Under the pieces are notes generated by a model that was not told where the DNA came from, made no database searches, and worked only from the letters and a program-made list of their open reading frames with translations. The translations under genes and the position numbers were made by a program. Below are positions 10,401-22,700 of a stretch of 64,000 nucleotides of DNA, in pieces. Numbering within the stretch: position 1 is the stretch's first letter; each line of letters begins with the position of its first letter. The DNA lies in assembly GCF_027244095.1 (NCBI RefSeq), contig NC_069662.1, positions 11,062,501 to 11,126,500 on the forward strand. The letters run 5' to 3'. This stretch comes from Hemicordylus capensis (taxonomy: Eukaryota; Chordata; Lepidosauria; Squamata; Cordylidae).

Positions 10401-13400
10401 AGGCGGTATATAAATTTAACAATAAATAAATAAATAAATAATAAAATAAATTCAATCTCCCATGAGGGTGTACACCATCACCCAACCTCCCTCCCAGCAA
10501 GAGAGGAATTGCTCCACTGGCAGGACAACATGATGCACCATGCTATGTCCATGCATAAGTGGCTCGCCATAACAATTTACAAGCTGGCCTCCAACATGAA
10601 CTACTTGTCCCTGAGCAACCTGTTTTCAGTTGGCACATCAACCACCTGCGAGATAGTCAGGGAAGTGGTGGACCTCCTGGTGGAAATGTTCCTGAAGGAT
10701 GTGATCCACATGGGCAATTTGCAGGAGGTGATGTCGGGGTTCCAGGAGAAGGGGTTCCTGGGTGTCCTTGGCTGTATAAGTGGCACACATGTGGAGATTT
10801 TAGCACCCCTGCGATGTCATGCTGAGTCCTTTGGGTGGAAGCACTACTACACCATGACCCTCCAAGGTTTGGCGGAATCGACAGGCCAGTACATGGACGT
10901 CTACACCAGGGTTTCAGGCAGAAGCCACAACACGGCCATTTTAGGGACCTCCCCACTCACTTCAATGCTCCACACAGGTACCTGGGTTAATATAGTTCCC
11001 ATGGAAGTGGGTGGGTGATGGGTGAAGCTGGTGATAATCAGAGACCAGAGATATAGCCTGCAAGAGTGGATTTTTACCTCCTGTCATGCACCAAGAGATA
11101 CCTCTCAGAGGAACTTCAACTGCAGCACAACAGCCTGAAGTCCATGGTGGAGCAGGCATTCTGCTGAAGGCCTGGTGGCGCACCCCCTATGCCTTTCTGG
11201 ATGTGATCTTGTGCCAAAGATGATCATGGCCTACTGCATCCTGCACAACATATGTGAGACCAGAGGCGACTTCCTGCTGGAGGAGACTGTGAACCCACCC
11301 GCACATGCAGAGAGCAAGGGCGGTGGTGGAGGGACACCCGGAGGAGATGGGGATGCTGGGCTGGTGGGCCTCATGGCCCTAGTCCTGAAGGTTATTGGTG
11401 GCAGCAGGGAGGCATGGGTGGCAAGAACGGCCTTTGCAAGACACGTCTGGGAGTATCTCCCTCTGTCCCAACGATCAATTGAAAGTGGGTTATGACAATC
11501 ACTTGAAAGTGGGCTAGGCTCCCTTAGCCCGCTTTCAAGTGATTGTGGGAATAGGCTGACTATCTTGTTAAAGGACACAGACCCTCTTGTTTGTGGCTGG
11601 GCCCTCGCTCTCCCCCATGTGGGCCCTCACTCTCCCCAAGGACCTTGCATTCCCTCCTTGGCAGGGATGCCTCTGTGACCTACACTGGGCATTGTGGGCA
11701 TTGCACTCGAAGCTCTGCGTGGGCTTGAAAACTTGTGTTTTCAGGGTTTGCTAATTGGATTGTGGCATTCTATATCTACTGTTAAGTGCCTTCTAAACAC
11801 AAGACAGTGCAGAATGGGGTGCAGCTATGCCTGCTATGTGGCAACCTTCTGCTCTGAGTTACATACTCTGTGGTGCACTGGTGAGCCTACTTGGTGGGGA
11901 AGGATTAGGTGGGGGTGTCCTTGGAATCCCCTTTGCCCTGTTCTTGAGGAGCAGTGGCTTGTTCATGTTCCTCCTGTCTCCTTTATCATCACCATCACCT
12001 CTGAGCCGCCTAGGCATGAGTGTGTCTGCACTGGGCCCCCTTGCACTGTGACCTTCTACTTACGAGGGGAGAAGCATGTGGGGGCAGCACATTTCTGGAC
12101 ATGTTCCTGGACCCCCTTGGCTACAAGGCCTCTGCTGCCCCCATCATCAAGCATTGCTTGGCATCATGTATCCCCAGACCCCCACTACCCATCATCCAGC
12201 TTCTGTACCTGCCACTCCCAGTGCCATCCACCCCCGGATAGGAAGTGCTTTGGTGAGGGGCAGATAATGAACTCAGCACATGCACACACACCCGCCCTGC
12301 TCTGTTCCCATGCCACACACCCTCACTACCACCAGAAACACCAAAAAAGCACACCCACCCCACTATCATCCACGTGTACCACCCCTCCACCCCTCTCCAA
12401 ACACCTACTCCAAATTCCACCTCTCCAGCATCCATGGGTACCACCCCACCCCTGCCCCACACCCATACACTGCACAGCCCTGCCCACTTACCTGGTTGAT
12501 CTGGCAGATCGCAACCTTGATCGCTGTGGATGCGCTGGTGGAAACCTGCACCTTCAACCACCACCTCATGGGCCGGGGGTTCCCAGGCCCTTGTGACAGC
12601 CCCAATGTCGGACACCACATCAGGTAATGGTAAAGTGTGCCATCAAGTCAATTACGACTCCCGGCACTCACAGAGCTCTGTAGTTTTCTTTGGTAGAGTG
12701 TGGGAAAACAGCTCCTCTGAAAGGTCCACACCAAGACTTTGGTCCTAGGGGCGGCCTATTCCAAGGCAGCCTAATCTGGGTTGGGGACAGTGGGTGCAGG
12801 TCCGGTATATGCCTCGTCATCTTCATCAGCTGATTCGATGGCATAGTGCCAGATTGGAGGGGATGTCCAGTGGCATCCACAAATTTGACAATCATGGCTT
12901 CTCCATGGCCTTTGGCACCCCTTAATGTTTCTCCTGCAATTTCCCAGCCAAATGGGCCTCAAAATGGCATCCAAATCACCCAAATCAATTTGGGTTAAAT
13001 TGGAGGTGATTCGCTTCCAAATCAGACCTTATATTTTGAGGTGATTTGCGTTGAGGTTGAATTTGTGAATTGCCCCGATTCGATCCAAATCGATTTGATT
13101 TCAAATCAAATCACACACTTCTATCATGGACGCTTTCTTTTAGTCACAGAAGAAAGGTGGCTATCGCTAGGCTACTTGATTAATCAAGTCCATGACAGTT
13201 TGCGGCCCTAGGTTTAGACTTGTGCCTTCTAATTTCTTTCTCTCTTCCAGTTCTCCTCCATGTTGTGCTCCAACCAGGATCGTCTGCAGGTAATACTCAG
13301 AGTTTTCTCCTGGTACAGTGTTGGTTTGGGGAAGAGATGGTGTCTCCCTAGGAGGAGTCTTGTCTCTTTTATGCATAGGTTTCTCAAATGTAGGTCCCTG

Positions 13401-16400
13401 GATGTTGCTGGACTATAACTGTAGACCAGCAACATCTGAGGATCCAAGGATGGGAACCTCTGTTATAGGTAACTGACTTTACCTTTTGATCCAAATTTTA
13501 CATCTAACTCCATCCCCCACCCCAGTAACCCTTTTGATACTGACTGAGGATTGTGAGGCTCTTGGGCCGTGGGCAGGGAGGACCTCTTCCCAACTTTGGT
13601 GGAAGGATCTATGGCCTATTCCTTTGCATACAGAGGGAACCAGAGCCATCCCAACAAGCAACCCCAGTACAGTTGAGAAAAAAAGATCCCTGCCTGATAC
13701 CCTGGAGAACTGCTGCTGGTCATTGAAGATAATGCTGAGTTTGATGGACCTCAGTATACAGCAGCTGAATATGGTTCTGTAGTTCTATGGAGATAAAATA
13801 TGGGAACTGAACCACTGAGCTACCTGGAGAAAGGGCTGTATATAAATGCAAAGACAAAATATTCTACATATTGTGTGGAGTGGCTCTGAATTTTGAGTTA
13901 CCATGGTTCCAGATCTCATGGCTTTTAAAATCTGAGTTCTTCCGCCCTCCATCCATGCTCTTTCCAATCTCTTGACATCTTGCCCACCAGACAAATCCCT
14001 CTGCTTTTATTCCAGAGGCTCCACATCCGCCTGAACTCTCTGTCCGCAAGCAGCAGCTGGAATATTTTGAAGGCGAGAGGGTGGATCTGAAATGCTCTGC
14101 CAATACCAACAGGACAGTGGGGGGCTTCAGGTTCTTCAACCAGAGCGGGTGGCCGATCTCGACAGTGCCCCCCAATCATCTTCAGGAGGCCAGTCTCAGA
14201 TTTAGAGTTGGAATGGACAGCTCTGGAAATTACAGTTGTGATTACTGGATAGGCAGCGGGAGCACAGAAGCCACATCTGCACGAAGCAACACCATCTCGC
14301 TCAGAGTCAAGGGTAGGTTTCCTTTCCTCAGAGGGTCCTGGCCCCAGCCAACCCACCGGAGTGTCCTCACTGGCCTGCCTACCCCATCTGGCCCTGTCTT
14401 TGGGTAGACAAATTGGGGTGATTTCCCTGAATCCTGTGCCTCCCCAAACCCTGTACCAGCAGTGGCACAGAGATTCCGACCTGGAGTTTCCCTGGCCCCA
14501 CCTCCCCTGGCCCCACAGTGTCGATCCCACCACAGCCATGGTCTGCTCTTCTGCATGCAGGGGCAGCTCGGGCTCTGGAGCAGGTGGTGGTGGGGAAAGG
14601 GGAGACTCCAGGCAGGAATCTTTGCACCACCACTACATCACCTCTCCGGGACTTTCATCTCTGTGGTGCCACCAACACTTGGCCTCACTGGGGACCCCAT
14701 TATGGATGGCCCCCTCGTCTTACCCCACCCCCACACAAACATCTGCTGGAGGATCAGCAAACAGGGACCTGTATTTGAGTCCCAACAGTAAAGAGATTAG
14801 ATCAATTGAACAGAGGAGCAGGTCATTTTTGATGCTGAAGTTGGCTTCTCTCAAGTACTGATCTCTCTCATGCCATATTTAGCTGAATCAGAGATGACTC
14901 TGAATTTAAGATGACTCCTCTAAAAATAGGTTAAATACAGGCTATACCTGAATTAACTCAAAAGGAAAAGAATTTAAGGTGACCACCGAATGGCACAGCG
15001 AGGAAGTAACCTGCCTAGAGAGCAGGAGGCTGTTGGTTCGAATCCCTGCTGGTGTGTTTCCAAGAATATGGGAAACTCCTATATTGGGCAGCATAGATAT
15101 AGGAAGGTGCTGAAAAGCATCATCAGCTCATACTGAACAGGAGATGGCAATGGTAAACCCCTCCTGTACGCTATCAAGAAAACCACTTAGCTCTGTGGTT
15201 GCCAGGAGCTGACACCGACTCAATGGCACAAGATTTCCTTTCCTTTTCCCAATTAATAATATCAAAAACCTGGGGGAAAACTAGTTTTGGATTCAGGTAA
15301 CTACAGGAATTTATTTCCACATGATGTTACATGTATGTTCTTTTTCTAACATTCTTGTTGCACAAAAGAAAAGATGCTCAGATTTTTATGCCTTTAAAAT
15401 TAAAAAAAATTAAAATCCCAACTCTCCAAGAAGAAATTTGTTAAATAGGACTTTTATTTTGACTGTTCAGTTACAGTAACAGGGAACAGAAGACGCACTG
15501 GATCTTGTAGCACCACAAGATATATTGCTAAGTTTGCAGCTACAGACTGATATAGCTAATGATTACAAGTAACATTCAGGTTTTTTTGAAAAACGTTTAT
15601 GTTGAGAAAAGTAGGGGTGTGCATTTTGGAATTTTCTTGTTTCAATTTGTATCCGAATCGAAAGACACCTGTTTTGTTTTGTACCCAAATTTTCTGAATC
15701 CGAATCAGCCCTGTTTTGTTTTGTAGCTGAATTTTCTGAATCTGAATCCAAATCGATTTGGATTTTTAAAAGGGGTCCCAGGGCAAAAAGAGTGGGTGGT
15801 GGTAGTAGTGTCCAATGGGTGGAAGCTACCACCCAGATTTCAAAGGAATTAGGCAAAGGGCTGATTTTTTGTGAATTTTTTAAATTTACACATCTTTAAG
15901 AATTTTCCCATGGGGAATAATGGGGATTCCAGCAAATGTATCACTTCAAATCAAAGGGAAAGGGATGATCCAGAGTGGAGTGTGGTGGGTGGTATTGCCC
16001 AATGGGGGCAAGGAAACTTCCCGAATTATCTCAAAAGAATTAGGAACATAGGAAACTGCCATATACTGAGTCAGACCATTGGTCTATCTAGCTCAGTATT
16101 GTCTTCACAGACTGGCAGCGGCTTCTCCAACGTTGCAGGCAGGAATCTCTCTCAGCCCTATCTTGGAGAAGCCAGGGAGGGAACTTGAAACCTTCTGTTC
16201 TTCCCAGAGTGGCTTCATCCCCTGAGGGGAATATCTTGCAGTGCTCACACATCAAGTCTCCCATTCATATGCAACCAGGGCAGATCCTGCTTAGCTAGGG
16301 AGACAAGTCATGCTCAGCCACAAGACCAGTTCTCCTCTCCATTGGGCAAAGGGAAATCTTTTGTGAATTGTTGAAGTTTACATGCCTTTTAAGATTTCTC

Positions 16401-19400
16401 CCACAGGAAATAATGGAGGTTTCAGCAGCCCCATAATTCCACTTGGGGGGCACTGAGATTTCCCAGAGAGAGGGGTTGTGTAGTGCACATAGGGTGCCAA
16501 CCACCTCCATACCAACAAGCCCTTGGAGTACTGGGTTTTGTGTTTCTGAGGTGTTCATTGTAGATTCTCTGGTAGCATATGAGATTTTCAGTGAAAAACA
16601 AGAATCCACTCTCATATGCTGCCAGAGAATCTACACTCAGAACACCACAGAAACAGCAGAACCCAGCACCCCATGGGTTAGCAACCCTTCCCCTGGCAAA
16701 TGTGGGGTCAGTAAAGAGTGGCAAGAAGCAAAAGAGCCAATGGGGAACAAGGAGGGAATTGTCAGCAGGTCAGCCCATGCTTTAGGTCACCGATCAGAAG
16801 GCTGGAAGGGTGGGGAAATTCAAAGAGATGCCAAACACAAAATGAAGACTGACTCAGAGATCACTACAAAATGGAGGTCCGAAAAAACAAAACGTTTTGT
16901 AGCCGAAACAGGGACGTTTTGTTTTGTATACAAAACTTTTGGATCTGGAAAATGGGTGTTTTGTTTTGTCTACAAAACACCCGAAACAGGCTGTTTTGGG
17001 TACAAAACGTTTTGTATCCGAAACATTTCGCACATCCCTAGAGAAAAGTTAAGGACGCAAGAACAAATTCTGTCCAGCTCAAAGATGCTGGTTGTCCACC
17101 AGGTGGCAGCAAAGAGCAGGGAATACATGTGAGGGCCTATGGGTGGAGAAGAAAAACCACTTTCTGTCATTTTATGGAGCTGACACCACCACCCTCCATA
17201 ACCTGTGACTTCTCAAAGCTTTCTGTTTCTACTATTCATGATTGTGATTGGGCATTGTGACACTCAAAATCATCTGCTCAACAAGTATTTTTAGTGAACG
17301 TGTGGGAAAGTGGCTAGGTTATGAGGAGTAAACATTGTGAGGGAGGGACAGGAAACCTCAAACCACAGCTAACCAGCACAGCTCCTCCCATCATAGGAAC
17401 AGAGGAACATAGGGAAGCTGCCATATGCTGAGTCAGACCACTGGTCCATCTAGCTCAGTATTGTCTACACAGACTAGCAGTGGCTTCTCCAAGGTTGCAG
17501 GCAGGAATCTCTCTCAGCCCGATCTTGGAGATGCTGCCAGGGAGGGAACTTGGAACCTAGATGCTCTTCCCAGAGTGGCTCCATCCCCTGAGGGAAATCT
17601 CTTGCCGTGCTCATACATCAAGTCTCCCATTCATATGCAACCAGGGCGGACCCTGCTTAGCTAAGGGGACAAGTCATGCTTGCTACCATAAGACTGGCTC
17701 TCCTCTCCTAAAAATCCTTATAATGGATCTTTACATTAGAATAGGGACGCACCGTCTGACTTCATCTCTTCTGGCAAAGTCTCTTTCAGTGGTCTGTCTT
17801 CCATATGACACCCTTCCATGGGTTCATTGAAATAAATCTGTTTTGAATAATTTCTACAAATTAAGAAGAAAAGGGGGCCCATAAGGTCAAGTTCTGACAT
17901 GCTCGGTTCAGTTAGGAGAAAAGGGCAGGGTGGAAGAAGTGAGAGGGTAGAGAAGGGAGGGGGAAGTAAACAACTTCTGCCTTTGTTGCCGTGAAAACTG
18001 CTGTGAAAGGGGCCTTTCCCAGGGCTTGCTCGGGAAATGTTTAGCAGAGCTGAGTGTTTGGATGGAAGGCATTTTCTCCCCTCTTCCAGCTTCCCTCCTG
18101 CTTTCGCTTTTCTTTCTGCAGAGTGCAGGCGTTTTGCAAGCACGGAACAGACACTCACACATAAAACATACATACACAGACAGACCCGGGTTCCACGAGG
18201 GTGCTCCATCTCTACACCCACCCACAGGCACATGAAGCCCGTCCCTTTCCCCCTTTCCGCCTGCCCGCCATACGCAGGATCAAGATGGGGCTAGCAGGGG
18301 CCTGCTAGTAGCGGGCCGGCTGTAGGTGGGCCTCGCACACTCGCAGCTGCCATCACCTAGACCCCAAGGCTTGGGGGGGACATTTTGAAGGACCCCTGTG
18401 GCATTTGGAGGCCCCCCTGGACTATTGAGGCCATGGACCGGTGCCCCAAGGTCTGGGGGTAAGAGTGCCTCTACTTGTATGCCTCCTTTGGGGGTGGGCT
18501 GTAGGTCAGAGGTGGAGCTTCTGCTCTGGACGCAGAAGGTCTCAGGTTCAAGCCCTGGCATCTCCTGGGCTGGTAAAAACTCCTGCCTGAAACTTTCAGT
18601 GGAGTCAGAAGAAGGCAGCAAAGATGGTGAGTGATCTGGAAACCAAGTCTGATGGTTTCTAGTTGCATAAAGAACTGGACAGATTCAATGTCAACAGTCT
18701 TCACCTCGGCCCAAGTGTGTTGTCCAAAGATGCATCTGGAGCTGTTCTCGTGTGCAGCCTTAACCAGGATAGAAACCCCCAGCCCAGATTAGGCTGCAAG
18801 TGAGAACCACCGGGGTCGGATCTGCTCCCAGTGGGCCAGCACCACCTAACCCCATTGCGAAACCCACTTCCTAAACAAGGTTAAGGGGGCAAGCACTCCC
18901 TTAGCCCCCTTTGTCTAATTATGTGAAGGGCCAGCTGCTCTTAGCTGGTGATGTAGCATTGACAACTGCCCATCCATCACTGCGGGGATCCCCACAATGC
19001 ATTGTGCACTCATGCAATGAGTTATGGGATTTCTGGAGGGCGTGATGCATTGTCCCAGCCCCCGGCCCTCTGCACTGCCTGGAGTAGTGGAGGATCATCT
19101 GGACACACAATGAGTGCACCCAGCTATGGAGGAGCGGTTGCCTGTGGGGAAGGTAAGTTTAATCAGCCTTCCCCCAATAGCCTGCTTACTCAATTGTGAT
19201 GACGGGCTCCTAGTCGAGAAACTTGTTTCTCACATTGACCAATCAGCTGCTTTGGGAAATATCTGCCACAAGATGTGGCGACAGGCAGCCAACAACCTGG
19301 AAGGCTTGAAGAGGGGTTTGGATCACTTCATGGAGGAGAGGTCTATCAAGGGCTACTAGTCGGAGGGCTATAGGCCACCTCCAGCCTCAAAGGCAGGATG

Positions 19401-19670
19401 CCTCTCAGTACCAGTTGCAGGGGAGTAACAGCAGGAGAGAGGGCTTGCCCTCAACTCCTGCCTGTGGCTTCCAGCGGCATCTGGTGGGCCACTGTGCGAA
19501 ACAGGATGCTGGATTAGATGGGCTTTCTTGGGCCTGATCCAGCAGGGCTGTTCTTACGTACTGATTACCGGCATGGATTGTGGCAGTGAGTTCTGCAAAT
19601 TAATTCTGCGTTGTGCAGAATAGAGGGTGCCAATTTTATCTAGAACTATTCCTGTGTCTCTCTGTCTCTG

Positions 19671-19735
<65 letters not shown>

Positions 19736-22700
19736 CATTCGCACTCACACTCACACTCTTCAAGATGGAGGCATGAGGTTTGTCTCTCTCTCTGCATTGC
19801 ATTACAAAATCTGAAAGCTGCCATTTCTTTTTTGACAGAGGCTCCTGGTGCCCCATCTCTCTCTTTGAATCCCAGTCTCCCTACGTACGTCTGGGGAGAC
19901 AATGTCAGCCTCGTGTGTTCAGCTCCACTTGAAACCAAGAAGGTGTCGGAGTTCCAATATTACGGTGAAAATGCTGGAATGTCAGTTTCCTCCCTCATCT
20001 CCATGTACAATCTCACCATTGAGAAAGCACAGCATTTGGGGCTGTACAGGTGTGCATATATTCTGCACCTTTCTGGAAGACCTGTCATTTCTAAGCGGAG
20101 TAACCCTGTCTCCATTGCTGTCACAGGTAAGTTCTGAGTTGCCTCTACATGAAGAACCACCAGGCTCAAGAACCACCGGGCTCACCTGCAAGCCCGGTGG
20201 TTCTTACAATCAACAAAAATCGGGCTAGGCTCTCCTAGCCCGATTTTTGTTGATCATGAGAATAGCCCCAATTTCTTTTGCATAGCTGTATAAATAAGTC
20301 CCAGATATTCAATGGGACACATTTTAGTCTTTTCTCTTTAATTCTGGAATCATTCCTTATTTTAGCCATAAGAGCATATTTCCACATTTCCCACAACAAT
20401 TCTTCCATGTTTGAGCTTTTAGAATGCTCCCATATTTGATATGCCATGACCTTGCAGTGGTACCCATGAATTCTCTATCAGTATCAAGAACCAATCTATC
20501 TGTGTATGTTAACAGAAACAACAGTTGATCTAATTGTATTCAATAGCCTAAGGTTTTCCAGCTCAGAATTTTTTCTTTCTTTTGCATAGTACTTTTTAGT
20601 CACAAGGCAATGCTACCAAATATGAAAGAAATCACCTTGATTGTTCTGGCATTCCCAGCATTGATTAAATACTTTTATCTCCTATCTTGTCTAGTGTCCT
20701 CCCTCCCACAGTGGTTTACTAGATGCTTCAAGTATGCCCACAGAAAACAAAGACAATAGGCCTCTCCTGCTGTTCCTCCCCTGCATTTGCAATTTTGTGG
20801 TACACTGCCTGTGTACATGGAAGACCTATATATCCTTATTGACTAATAGTCATTGATACACATATTCTCTTCCATGAGTCTGACTAATCTCCAATCAGAT
20901 CTAAGATAGTGAGGTGGATCTCACGATCAGACGATCGCTCCCCACAGACGATCGCTGCAGGAGCCCTGGGCAGCCGGATTGGCTGCCCACACAATTGCCG
21001 GTTCTGTGACGGAGCGAGCGGGGGCTGGAGGAGTGGGGGCCGATCTCCCCCCCGCAAGCTCCAGCATGCCCTGCACGAGCGCACAGGGCATGCTGGTGAG
21101 ACCCCCCGGAGCTGGGAGGTGGCTTTTCACCTCCCCTCCGGGGGTCTACTCATGAGTAGCTGCGGTGCAGAGCTATGCCGCGGCTACTCACGATCAGAAA
21201 GCCCGGGTTTGCGGAGCGCTCACTCTGCAAACCCAGGCTTTAGGGAGGGCTACTTGAGCGGGTTACCTGCTCGTAAACCACCAGGCTCGACTGCGAGCCC
21301 AGTGGTTTACACGATCAACAAAAATCGGGCTAGGCTCTCCTAGCCCAATTTTTGTTGATCATGAGAATAGCCCCGGTGGCTCTCACCTCATCCTGTGGCA
21401 GATACATTCCTTAATGCTAACCTATCTCACAGGGTTACTATGAGACAATTATAATCCTTAGCTCATTCCTAATCTCACAATAACCCTTTGAGATAACAAG
21501 ATAAGAACTGCAAATTATACAGAAAGCATCAGCAGAAATGACTAAGAACCATTGTGTCAGTTAAAGCAGCTTCTCCAAGGCTGACGTCATTATGCATAAG
21601 GGCACCTGGTCTTACTCACGAAAGCAGAGAGGTGTCGCAACTTGTTGTTGTACTACTTAACCCGTGATTATCTTCTAGGTACAGATGGTGCCCGTCCATG
21701 GGTCCGGATGTTGGCTGTTGGCTGCTCATTCTTCACCATCAATGGCCTCATCTTCTTGATCGCTCACTGTCTTTTAAAAAGAAAAGGTAAGGAAAGCTTT
21801 CTGTGGAAGCCCCATGCCTCAGAGAGTTGGAAGCCTTTTCACTCTAATGGGTTTGGTGTTTAGGGTGGAAAAGAAAAGAGTAGCAGCCAGTGTTCCCTCT
21901 AAGAGGGATTCCCAGATATTGTTGACTACAACTCCCAGAATCCCCACACAAACACCATCATACCTGGAGACATACTTAGAGCGAACACTGGTAATACCCA
22001 ACCTGCACACACACACACGGTCTGACCCACTGCTGATACCCAGACTAAGAGTGCAAACAAGTTACAGTAGTGCAATGACCTTCACTATTTTCCAAGTGGG
22101 GGCCACTTGGGCAAGAGACCTTCCATGTGGTAGCCATTTCCCCTGTACTGATCTCCACACAGGACTACACTCTTCTCAGTACTGGGGGAGCTTTAAGAGA
22201 GATGGAGCCCGCTCTTAAGAGTTCTGTGTGGGAAGTGCTGGGAAGGGCCTTGCCCACAGTCTGGCTACGAAGCTTGCTGGGATGAAGCTTTGGTGGACTA
22301 AGAGGAGGGAGGGGCTCCCCTCTCCTGAAACTGGAAGTTGCTGGACCATGGTTGGATGAAAATCTGTGATGGGATTTATGGTTTGAAATGGAAACCGCAG
22401 ATATGGCAACCTGCAGTTTCACGTTACATGTGAATGCGACCAGAGCCCACTCTTAAGAGCTCTGTGTGGAAAGTGCTGGGAAGGGCGACACTTCCTATCA
22501 CTCTATGCATGCCCATCAAGATGGTGCAGGGCCTCATGGGGGATCTGTTTCCCTTAACAGAGCTCCCACTCAACTGGCACTGAGCAAAATGCAGCACTGC
22601 ACGGTGAGAGTGGTCATCTCCACATGGTGCCAGCAGAACTCTGCAGAGTGTCCTACTTTGCCCAAAGCCTCACGCAGGCCCAATAAAGAGTTAGGATTAG

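Noticed and set aside
11694-12596. A 300-codon open frame
   Set aside because: C-rich composition keeps stops rare; the peptide has no recognisable domain, and overlapping frames are open on both strands.
16443-17132. A 229-codon frame
   Set aside because: Lies across non-coding hAT sequence; the peptide is built from repeated terminal words, not a transposase.
19613-19838. Upstream extension of receptor exon 4
   Set aside because: The frame is open through the microsatellite, but a good acceptor at 19837-19838 and matching phase place the exon start after it.
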